This document shows, piece after piece, positions 1 to 6,152 of a DNA stretch of 11,137 bases (its first letter is position 1; each line of letters begins with the position of its first letter). The translations under genes and the position numbers were made by a program. Source of the stretch: DATKMS01 sp041497995 (GTDB taxonomy: Bacteria > Desulfobacterota > Binatia > HRBIN30); NCBI GenBank assembly GCA_041497995.1, contig JBGQHM010000225.1, positions 1-11,137 of the forward strand. The letters run 5' to 3'. The notes beneath the pieces are model-generated. The model was not told the DNA's origin. It saw only the letters and a list, made by a program, of their open reading frames with translations, and did no database searches.

Positions 1-1557
1 CAGGCCTTTCTTGGTTTTTCTGACCCAAGCATCGGGCAGAAACTCGAGGTCTTCCGGCTCGTCCCAGATGTCGTCGCCGACGATGAGATAACCGTCTGTT
101 GTTTCCTCCTCGTCATCCGAACTCTCCCGGAACTCCCGCGGCTCGAGGCGATCGCCCACACGAGAAACGCAGATGAAGGCATGGCCGCTGGCGCGGCTGA
201 AGACGTTCGGAAAGATGGGCTTCTTCTGCTCTTCGTCCTGCTTGAACACACCGGGTTCCAGAGTGATGAACCGGTTCTCGTCTTGGTCGATCGTCGTGTA
301 GACGGAGCCCGTTTGCGAAATAAACTGGTGCAGCTTAAAGGGCAGAATCGTGTAGCGCTCGCCGCCATCCTGCAGGCGCTTGTTTGCCGTGCTGATCCAT
401 TGAAGCAGGTCCGCAAGGAATTGGCGGCAGACGGGTTCGGCGGCGCCGGACTCCAGAGCGAGCGCTGAAACAATCTCGGTGGTACGTTGCGGCTTGCGTC
501 GGATCAGATCGTTGTCGTGCTCCTCTAGAGCGACCTTGTTTTCCAGCCAGATGGCAACCGGATGCACCTTCAACCGTTCAACATCCTCTTCCGGTTTGAC
601 GCCGGCCTCGATTGCGGTCGCAAGCTCTGCCCGACTCGGCAGAGTCCCCGAGAAGGACAGCGACCGTGCGAGCTTCTCGTTCACGACTTGCTCAGGGGCA
701 AAGCGTCGTCCGAACAGCGTCGTGGCGACCTCCGCGACCTGAGCGCGCTGCTCGGCAACGCTACCTATGGACACCATCGTGGCGGAGGTACCGATGCAAA
801 CCACCTCGCACGCGCAGCGAGCCCGGATGCGACGCATCAGCATGGCGACATCCGCCCCCTGGCGACCGCGGTAGGTGTGCAGTTCGTCGAACACCATGAA
901 GCGGAGGTTCTCGTAGATGGCGTCGCGAATGGAGCGCTCCCGAATGCGGGTGAGCAACAGCTCCAGCATCATGTAGTTGGTCAGCAGAATCTGCGGCGGG
1001 CGTTCGCGCATCCTCTGCCGCGACTCTTCCTTCTCCTGGCCAGTGAACTGGCCAAAGGTGATCGGAAAGTTCTTGCCCGTCGCAGTCTCGTAGTTCTGCT
1101 TGTAGCGATTGAACTGCTCAGTCTGCGAGTTGATGAGGGCGTTCATCGGGTAGACGACGATGGCCGTTACGCCCGGCGCCTGCGGATGGGAGAGCAAATG
1201 GTGGAAGATCGACCCGATGTAGGTCAATGATTTTCCCGAACCGGTGCCAGAGGTGACGACGAAATCCTTGCCCGCGGTCCCCAAGCGGATGGCATCAACT
1301 TGGTGTCGATACAGCGAGTAGCCTCTGAAGATGTCCGCGATGTCGGGATGCAGGGTGCCGTCCTGACAGAGGGCATCAACGCTGCCCACCATCTCGAAAG
1401 ACGGGTTGAACTGCAGGAGCGGTTTGGGCCAAAGTTTTCCTTGGCTCAGCTCACCCTCGACGACTTCGCTGATCTTGGAATCGGCGATGTTGAGGAAGCT
1501 ACCGATGTCGGTCGCGTAGTCGGAGACGATGCGGGAGTGAGTTTGGAAGACGTTCAT
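1..1557 (-). CDS. Large SF2 DEAD/DEAH-box helicase, N-terminal 519 residues (runs off the left edge)
   Basis: Reverse-strand reading from ATG at 1557 stays open to base 1 and gives 519 residues, beginning MNVFQTHS. Visible SF2 motifs are a Q-motif region RGYSLYRHQ (78-86), Walker A TSGTGSGKS (102-110), motif Ia VVYPMNAL (134-141), motif Ib LLTNYMMLELLL (191-202), motif II DELH (224-227) within FDELHTYRGRQGADV, and motif III GTSAT (256-260). The DELHTYRG and TSAT forms are typical of YprA/MrfA, DrmA and DruE helicases, which often carry a C-terminal DUF1998 region and commonly sit in defence islands. Motifs IV-VI and any DUF1998 would lie left of the window. An acidic stretch occurs near 479-500. 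AGGAA (1568-1564) sits 6 bases before the start. The N-terminus does not look like DrmA of DISARM to me. The helicase call is firm. A defence role, including a DruE-like one, is inferred from family and context. Confidence 0.9.
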   Translation of the reverse strand, partial: MNVFQTHSRIVSDYATDIGSFLNIADSKISEVVEGELSQGKLWPKPLLQFNPSFEMVGSVDALCQDGTLHPDIADIFRGYSLYRHQVDAIRLGTAGKDFVVTSGTGSGKSLTYIGSIFHHLLSHPQAPGVTAIVVYPMNALINSQTEQFNRYKQNYETATGKNFPITFGQFTGQEKEESRQRMRERPPQILLTNYMMLELLLTRIRERSIRDAIYENLRFMVFDELHTYRGRQGADVAMLMRRIRARCACEVVCIGTSATMVSIGSVAEQRAQVAEVATTLFGRRFAPEQVVNEKLARSLSFSGTLPSRAELATAIEAGVKPEEDVERLKVHPVAIWLENKVALEEHDNDLIRRKPQRTTEIVSALALESGAAEPVCRQFLADLLQWISTANKRLQDGGERYTILPFKLHQFISQTGSVYTTIDQDENRFITLEPGVFKQDEEQKKPIFPNVFSRASGHAFICVSRVGDRLEPREFRESSDDEEETTDGYLIVGDDIWDEPEDLEFLPDAWVRKTKKGL

Positions 1558-1566
1558 GGTTGGTTC

Positions 1567-1677
1567 CTAGAGCCTGCGACTCGGTCTCCCATTGAGAGTC
1601 CAGCTGGCGAACACAGCGTGGGTCATCAAGTCGACGATTGTGTCCGCTGCCGTCGTGGCAAGCTCCCGATCGGCGGC
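1567..1677 (-). pseudogene. Short coding tail abutting the helicase, possible 3' remnant of a lost upstream gene
   Basis: Between an in-frame TAG at 1680-1678 and a TAG at 1569-1567 there are 36 open codons. The peptide starts AADRELATTAADTIVDLM and continues with THAVFASWTLNGRPSRRL. It looks protein-like rather than random, with an amphipathic helical first half. Its stop codon overlaps the helicase's AGGAA site, which is what one expects of the last codons of an upstream operon gene. It is in a different frame from the SNF2-like head just upstream, so the two are not one open gene now. I do not recognise its family. It could be chance reading of a non-coding stretch. Confidence 0.3.
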
Positions 1678-1844
1678 CTATCCTGCCAGTAGAGCAGTTC
1701 GCTGGCGACCCTGCTGTCTTGCGTCCTATACGAGAGCCGCGGCGCCGCCGATCCGAACCAACGGATGCTTACGACCGAAACGAAGCAATTGGGCAGAATA
1801 CCGTCGACAGCGTCGTTGGCCTGGAGGTCTTCGAGCCTTGGCAT
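1626..1844 (-). pseudogene. Truncated N-terminal head of a SNF2-type helicase
   Basis: From ATG at 1844 the reverse strand encodes 72 residues beginning MPRLEDLQANDAVDGILP, then VSVVSIRWFGSAAPRLSYRT and RVASELLYWQD. This resembles the start of the roughly 1000-residue SNF2-family helicases often found in DISARM-like and restriction-modification islands, where a short domain of the form (LEDL..G..V.GI.P...V.VV....FG..A..L.Y....GRV..ELLYR.DEP) precedes the ATPase. After ELLYWQDRPPI the resemblance stops. The reading ends at TGA 1628-1626, before any Walker A or DEAH box. An internal deletion between this head and the material in front of the next helicase would explain it. No good Shine-Dalgarno is seen before 1844, and an in-frame GTG at 1871 is an alternative start. 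The assignment rests on remembered family patterns. Confidence 0.5.
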
Positions 1845-1870
1845 TTGTGCATGACCAAAAGAGACAGGCA

Positions 1871-1899
1871 CTTATTGCGCTCCGGTGAAGAGCAGTCAA
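1871..1899 (-). promoter_or_regulatory. Possible sigma70-like promoter ahead of the SNF2 head and helicase
   Basis: On the minus strand TTGACT (1899-1894, 5 of 6 consensus bases) is followed after 17 bases by AATAAG (1876-1871, 4 of 6). It would start transcription near 1864, about 20 bases before the ATG at 1844, and would read on into the helicase gene. Fit and position are good, but in GC-rich DNA such matches do occur by chance. Confidence 0.35.
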
Positions 1900-2150
1900 C
1901 TGAACAGCCTGCGGTTGCTCTATGGACACAGCAGCTACGGCTTCAGTGCCGCTCCGTCAGCAAATTTCTCGAAGTGCGTCGCCACCACTGGGGCGACGAG
2001 GTGCCACTCGGATCTGCTCTCTCCTCCCGGATCACCAGCGGGGAATGACGGTGCTTCGGCTGCGGCTCACGTGGCGCGGTGAATCGCCCCTCGATCGATG
2101 AACTGACGCACTCTTCTTCGGTAGGATCCAAAGGGTCGGCGTTACCACCA
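1900..2150. other. Stretch without a recognised gene
   Basis: Short open readings exist on both strands, the longest being a plus-strand one spanning 1638-2048. None has a recognisable motif, a convincing ribosome binding site or conserved-looking composition. No clear terminator hairpin was seen after the stop at 2151. The region separates the CrtC-like gene from the helicase remnant and may hold further decayed sequence. Confidence 0.4.
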
Positions 2151-3569
2151 CTACCGTGCAGTCGGGAAGCGGCGTTCGAGAATGCCGAGCAGATCGTTCG
2201 CTATGCCTGCAACGCCCGCCTGCGCCGCATCTGGAAGCTGCGCAACCAGCGGGTGCACATGCCGACGCAGATGCGCTGCCGCCGCGCTCGGGTCGCCACG
2301 CAGCGCGATCGCCTCGACCTCCCAGGCACGGTACGCCAGCATCCGCCGCACGTCGTCGTCGACATCCGGCAAATGCTCCGCGGTTAGTCGCAGCGCTTCC
2401 GCCACCTCAAAGCCGCGCACCCTTGGGCAGCTGCGTTCGTCGAAACCCAGGCCATTGACTGGCTGGCCGAAGATCCGCCCGCTGATCCGCACGGGGCCGG
2501 TCCAATACTCGATCGGCAACCGATGCGCCGGCGCGTCGACTAGCGGCTCGGCTTCTACGTCCATCTCCCATTCCGGTACGCGCAGTCGGTAGCGGTGCGG
2601 GAAGTAGCGCGGGCCGTCGGTGATCATCATCGGCGAACGCACGATGCCCGGGCTGCGGATGAACTCCGGTGTGGTCAGCTCGACACGATGCGTGGCGCGC
2701 AAGTCGAAGTCCGGCGCGGGGCCCTGCGCGGAGATGCCAGTCCACGGCACGATCGCGTTGCGCTGATGGCGGTTGTACTGGTGGAAACAGCTCATGTCCC
2801 AACCGTTGTCGAACTGCATGACGCGCCATTCGTTACGGTAGCGCGTGCTGCGCCAGTCTTGATGGACCGTGAAGTCATCGACCGCCCACTGGCGGTCAAT
2901 CCATCCGACGTCGCCCTCGACGTCTTCAGATTGACCCGCCCATTCGAGACGTCCCCGCATCACTAACCCGCTCTGGAAGTACGAGTAGGTGCGCTCGGCA
3001 CCGAGGAACATCATCTCACCGCCCAGCTCACGACCGCCGAGCGGCGCGGGTGGACGCATCGCGTCTATGTCCAGCGTCAACGCCATGCGGTCGCCGTGGT
3101 GATCCATGCCGTGCAGCTCCAGCGTCCACGCGAACGGTCGCAGCGTGCCGTCGGACTCGTGCTGTGCTTCCCAGCGGCTCGTTCCCGCGGAGGCGGTATA
3201 GCGCAATGCAAGGTGGCCCGGAGTCGCCGCGATCTTCTGGCGCTGCCAGAGGCGCGACGGCCGTGGCAGGTCGAAGTCCGTGTACGTTCCGTAACGATGC
3301 GCGTCGCAGTCGTAGAGTGCGAAGGTGTAGAAGCTGGCGCGCACCATCCGATGCAGCACGCGCATGTCGGTGAAGATGACCATGAAAGCGTAGAGCCGGC
3401 CGCTGCTGCGCCCGCGCACGAACCCGTCGACGAAGTAGGTCGACATGCCCAACTCGGGCTGGTACCCGTCGGCGGCCGGAAAGCTGAACCAGCGCGGGTC
3501 GCCCCAGTCGGGAACGTAAGGGTAACGTTTCCAGTCGAGGCCGGCGTCGCCGCGTACGGGGGCGTTCAT
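2151..3569 (-). CDS. CrtC/AttH-like lipocalin-fold protein
   Basis: A 472-residue protein with no signal peptide or membrane segment. It begins MNAPVRGDAGLDW. It resembles the carotenoid 1,2-hydratase (CrtC)/AttH family of two-lobed lipocalin-like proteins. Visible features are an aromatic-rich N-terminal lobe, the signature GDVGWIDRQW (about 220-228), which corresponds to the family's G.aW.D.eW segment, and EYWTGPVRISG (354-364), corresponding to YWEGaV.v.G in the second lobe. The usual following GxGYxELTGY is altered to NGLGFDERS. The last roughly 85 residues add a helical tail. The ATG at 3569 overlaps the stop of the upstream propeller gene as ATGA, indicating translational coupling. A GTG at 3584 is an alternative start. 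With no carotenoid genes nearby, a carotenoid role is not supported. Family members act on hydrophobic ligands, but no reaction can be assigned here. Confidence 0.7.
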   Translation of the reverse strand: MNAPVRGDAGLDWKRYPYVPDWGDPRWFSFPAADGYQPELGMSTYFVDGFVRGRSSGRLYAFMVIFTDMRVLHRMVRASFYTFALYDCDAHRYGTYTDFDLPRPSRLWQRQKIAATPGHLALRYTASAGTSRWEAQHESDGTLRPFAWTLELHGMDHHGDRMALTLDIDAMRPPAPLGGRELGGEMMFLGAERTYSYFQSGLVMRGRLEWAGQSEDVEGDVGWIDRQWAVDDFTVHQDWRSTRYRNEWRVMQFDNGWDMSCFHQYNRHQRNAIVPWTGISAQGPAPDFDLRATHRVELTTPEFIRSPGIVRSPMMITDGPRYFPHRYRLRVPEWEMDVEAEPLVDAPAHRLPIEYWTGPVRISGRIFGQPVNGLGFDERSCPRVRGFEVAEALRLTAEHLPDVDDDVRRMLAYRAWEVEAIALRGDPSAAAAHLRRHVHPLVAQLPDAAQAGVAGIANDLLGILERRFPTAR

Positions 3570-5731
3570 CCGGCCAGCGGACACGCGGTGAGCGCGTTGT
3601 TCACGGCCACGAGGATTTCGGTGATGGTGATCTGGCCGTCGTGATTGGAGTCGCCGGCAGGGCAGTCCCCGACCGGCGAATTATCGAGCGCGACATTCAC
3701 CATGATCAGCAACTCGTTGACCGTCACTTCGCCGTTGCCGCCGCAGTCGCCTACACACGCAACTGGTGCGGCGGAGATGCCGAACACGCCGCCACCGTTG
3801 GTGCCAGCGTACACGTTTGCTGCAGTCGTTGGGTCAATGGCGAGCGCCTCGACATCCGTGCTCGACAGCCCCGTGTTGAACGGCACCCAGCTCGCGCCCC
3901 GATCGGTGCTCTTGAAGACGCCGCGATCGAACGTTCCCGCATACACCGTTGCCGAGTCGGCGAGCGCGATGACCAGCGGGACGACGTTCGTGCTAGTGAG
4001 CCCGCTGCTCGATGCCTTCCAGCTGCCGGCGCCGTCAGTGCTCCGAAAGACGCCGCCGCCGAACGTCCCGGCGTAGACGGTCTCGCCATCCATCGGGTCG
4101 ACCGACAGCCCGAAGATACGACGGTTGGTGAGCCCGTTGGTGACCGGCGTCCAGCTCGCCGCCGCGTTGGTGCTCTTGAACACCCCGCCGCCATCGGTCC
4201 CGGCATAGAGGATCTGTGGAATGAGCGGGTCGATCGCCAGGGCGGAAGCGCTGGTGCTGGTGAAGCCGTTGTTGGCTGCCGTCCAGTTGGTTGCGCCGTT
4301 GGTGCTCTTGAAGATCCCGACCCCGGCCGTGCCGGCGTACAGGTTGTTTGGATTCCCCGGATCGACGACCACGACCAAGATGTTGTTGCTGGTCAGTCCG
4401 AGGTTCGCCGGCTTCCAACTCGTGGCGCCGTCGGTGCTCTTGAAAATCCCGCCGGCGGCCGATGCGGCATACAGTGTCTGCGGATTGTCCGGGTTGATGG
4501 CCAGCGACTGGATGACGGTGCTGGTCAGTCCGCTACCGGCGGCGGCCCAGTTAGCGCCCGCGTCGCTGCTCCGAAAGACCCCGACGCCGGTGTCGTGCTC
4601 GCCGGCGTAGATCGTCGCGGGGTGCTGTGGGTCGAGCGCCAACGCGCGGACATCGCTTGCTGCCGGGCCGCGGCTGGCAGCGTTCCAAACCGCAGCGCCG
4701 TTGATGCTCTTGAAGACGCCGCTGCCCGTGGCGGCGTAGACCGTTGCCGGGCTGGCGGTCTGGAGCGCGAATCCCCGCACCGCCATGCTGGTGAGACCGC
4801 TGTCGATGGGATCCCAACCCGAGCCCGCATGGGTGCTCTTGAACGCGCCGTTTGCGGTGGTGCCGACATAGATCACTTGCGGATTCGTCGGATCGACGCC
4901 GAGGGCGGCCACGCTGGCACCGGGTGTAATGCCTGGACCCGCCGGGCCCCACCCTGCCGCGCTGTCAACGCTGCGGAACAGCCCGCTGTTGGTGCCCGCA
5001 TACAGGTTGTGCGGACTCACTGGATCGATCGCCAGGGTCAGCACATTCGGATCGCTGAGGCCGTGGCTGGCTGGGTCCCAACTGGCGGCACCGTCGATGC
5101 TCTTGAATGCACCGCCAGCCGTCCCGGCATAGAGTATGTCCGAATCCATCGGGTCGATGACCAGGGTTTGCACTGCGTTGCTTGTCACGCCAGCGCTGGC
5201 CTGCCGCCAATGTCCGGCGCCGTCGGTGCTCTTGAAAACGCCTCCGCCGCTCCCCGACGAGCCCGCATAGAGCGTCAGTGGGGTACTTGGATCGATGACC
5301 AAGGCGCGGACAGAAAGACCTGTGAGGCCGGCGTTGCTCGCGCTCCAGGTCGCGGCGCCGTTGGTGCTCTTGAAGACGCCACCGTTTGTGGCGACATAGA
5401 GCGTCTGCGGCTTCGTCGGGTCGATGACGATGGCGCGCACGACGAAGCTCGTCAGGCCCGTATTGGCGGCGCCCCAGTTGGCGCCGCCGTTGGTGCTCTT
5501 GAAGACGCCACCATTGTCTGCGCCGACGTAGAGGATCTGCGGGTTGGTGGGGTCGGTAACCACCGTGAGGACCGTGCCGCCGTCCGGCCCGCCACTGGTC
5601 CAGAAACCCGGGCCCGCGAAGGCAACGCGCGCGCCCAAGGGTATGAGCAGAAGTGCAGCGAGCCAGAGCAGTCGGCGGCTGGTGCGAGCCGCGGCTCCGG
5701 TTCGTCTCAATGTAGTTCGCACACACTGCAT
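3566..5731 (-). CDS. Exported Asp-box beta-propeller protein with C-terminal dockerin-like EF-hand domain
   Basis: A 721-residue protein. Residues 1-39 are a signal peptide: an arginine-rich start, a hydrophobic run LLWLAALLLIPLG (21-33), and a likely cut after AFA (39). Residues about 51-655 consist of 13 complete repeats of 43-46 residues and a partial fourteenth. Each has the pattern (A/V)IDP..P..LYAGT..GGVFKSTDGA.SW..A..GLTS..V.AL. The S.D/N.G...W element is the Asp-box of sialidase, sortilin and Ycf48-type propellers. Fourteen blade-like units would fit two seven-bladed propellers. The tail (656-721) has two EF-hand-like loops, DCGGNGEVTVNE (662-673) and DSNHDGQITITE (694-705), each followed by a short helix, with four or more cysteines. 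This is a dockerin-type calcium-binding arrangement. AGGAGG (5742-5737) lies 5 bases before the ATG. The protein is probably secreted or held at the cell surface, for adhesion or glycan binding. No catalytic residues are evident. The CrtC-like gene downstream is translationally coupled to it. Confidence 0.85.
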   Translation of the reverse strand: MQCVRTTLRRTGAAARTSRRLLWLAALLLIPLGARVAFAGPGFWTSGGPDGGTVLTVVTDPTNPQILYVGADNGGVFKSTNGGANWGAANTGLTSFVVRAIVIDPTKPQTLYVATNGGVFKSTNGAATWSASNAGLTGLSVRALVIDPSTPLTLYAGSSGSGGGVFKSTDGAGHWRQASAGVTSNAVQTLVIDPMDSDILYAGTAGGAFKSIDGAASWDPASHGLSDPNVLTLAIDPVSPHNLYAGTNSGLFRSVDSAAGWGPAGPGITPGASVAALGVDPTNPQVIYVGTTANGAFKSTHAGSGWDPIDSGLTSMAVRGFALQTASPATVYAATGSGVFKSINGAAVWNAASRGPAASDVRALALDPQHPATIYAGEHDTGVGVFRSSDAGANWAAAGSGLTSTVIQSLAINPDNPQTLYAASAAGGIFKSTDGATSWKPANLGLTSNNILVVVVDPGNPNNLYAGTAGVGIFKSTNGATNWTAANNGFTSTSASALAIDPLIPQILYAGTDGGGVFKSTNAAASWTPVTNGLTNRRIFGLSVDPMDGETVYAGTFGGGVFRSTDGAGSWKASSSGLTSTNVVPLVIALADSATVYAGTFDRGVFKSTDRGASWVPFNTGLSSTDVEALAIDPTTAANVYAGTNGGGVFGISAAPVACVGDCGGNGEVTVNELLIMVNVALDNSPVGDCPAGDSNHDGQITITEILVAVNNALTACPLAG
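3767..5581 (-). repeat. Tandem coding repeat, about 129-138 bp period, 13 full units plus a partial one
   Basis: The propeller repeats are still alike at the DNA level. The plus-strand core gtgctcttgaa recurs at a matching place in several units, for example starting at 5364 and 5493, exactly 129 bases apart, and again near 5226, 4433, 4299 and 4168. Units differ more in the loop positions. Such repeats can expand or contract by recombination and can be misassembled from short reads. Confidence 0.85.
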
Positions 5732-5742
5732 GCGGTCCTCCT

Positions 5743-5870
5743 CGTGCTCTGCTCAACCTATACTTCCTACGTTGGCTTTGTTGGCGCTTTTGGTCAACCA
5801 GAATTGCATTTATGCGGAGCGCCGACCGTGGTAACGTTGGCGCATCGTGGACTCGGCCGCGTCAGCCAAC
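5743..5870. promoter_or_regulatory. Divergent intergenic region between the propeller gene and the cysteine-rich gene
   Basis: This 128-base gap lies between two outward-reading genes that both have strong Shine-Dalgarno sites, so both promoters should be here. The part from about 5755 to 5815 is less GC-rich than its surroundings. I find only poor promoter matches: TTGACC at 5797-5792 on the minus strand has no good partner at 16-18 bases, and the plus strand offers only a weak TTGGTC and TATGCG pair at poor spacing. No clear operator palindrome was seen. Confidence 0.4.
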
Positions 5871-5877
5871 AAGGAGG
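5871..5877 (+). promoter_or_regulatory. Strong ribosome binding site that fixes the start of the cysteine-rich gene
   Basis: AAGGAGG is followed after 5 bases by ATG at 5883. It lies inside the reading that would begin at the in-frame GTG 5847, so the ATG is the likely true start. The protein then opens with a typical signal-peptide n-region, MKR. Confidence 0.8.
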
Positions 5878-5882
5878 GTGCA

Positions 5883-6152
5883 ATGAAACGCACGGTTGCG
5901 GTTGCGTGTGTCGTCATCGGGCTGGGTGTCTTGTCCGTCGCAGCTGTGGTGTGGCGCGGGGAGCTGCCGTCAGCGGCGTCCGTTGCGCTGGCCGCATCGT
6001 CCTGCGATTGCCCGGAGAAGCAGTGCTCGAACGGTACAGTCGCCGGATGCGCGAAAACCTGTCCTCAAGGGCAGGACGCGGTGTGCGCTTGTGACGGCTT
6101 CTGCGATGACACCGGCAATCCTGGCGGGTTCAATCGGTGCGCTTGCCAGTGA
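5883..6152 (+). CDS. Small exported cysteine-rich protein of unknown function
   Basis: An 89-residue protein starting MKRTVAVACVVIGLGVLS. The first roughly 25 residues form a signal peptide or membrane anchor. A possible cut lies after one of the alanines in SVALAAS. The remaining roughly 50 residues contain ten cysteines in the order CDC, C (in KQC), C (in AGC), C (in KTC), CAC, C (in GFC) and CAC at the C-terminus. An even cysteine number and an exported chain suggest five disulfides. The three CxC pairs would also suit metal binding. I do not recognise a family; a distant likeness to protease-inhibitor or toxin-like knots is only impressionistic. The gene stands alone on the plus strand and its last 23 bases overlap the end of bpt tail to tail. 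Confidence 0.7.
   Translation: MKRTVAVACVVIGLGVLSVAAVVWRGELPSAASVALAASSCDCPEKQCSNGTVAGCAKTCPQGQDAVCACDGFCDDTGNPGGFNRCACQ

Noticed and set aside
562..1230. A 222-codon plus-strand reading opposite the helicase
   Set aside because: The minus strand here carries unbroken SF2 helicase motifs, so the plus-strand reading is antisense shadow.
1..1899. Assignment of the region as a DISARM system
   Set aside because: A SNF2-like head beside a helicase recalls class 1 DISARM, but the intact helicase lacks a DrmA-like N-terminus and no drmB, drmC or methyltransferase is in view.
2151..3569. Carotenoid hydratase CrtC as a gene name
   Set aside because: Only fold-level signatures match, the second-lobe motif is altered, and no carotenoid biosynthesis genes are present.
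3570..3584. GTG 3584 as the start of the CrtC-like protein
   Set aside because: ATG 3569 makes a standard ATGA overlap with the upstream stop. The five extra residues coincide with the end of the propeller gene.
3767..5581. Regular repeats as a CRISPR array
   Set aside because: The repeats are 43-46 codons long, in frame, and encode a propeller pattern. They are not short repeats separated by unique spacers.
5769..5797. TTGACC at 5797-5792 as the -35 of the propeller promoter
   Set aside because: The sequence 17 bases downstream, CAACGT, is a poor -10, and the TATAGG further on is 29 bases away.
5847..5882. GTG 5847 as the start of the cysteine-rich protein
   Set aside because: It would place AAGGAGG inside the coding region and put 12 polar residues before the signal peptide.
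3641..6094. An 817-codon open reading on the plus strand opposite the propeller gene
   Set aside because: It mirrors the repeat period of the minus-strand gene, has no ribosome site or recognisable domain, and runs through the strong signals of two real genes. The repeats and high GC explain the missing stops.
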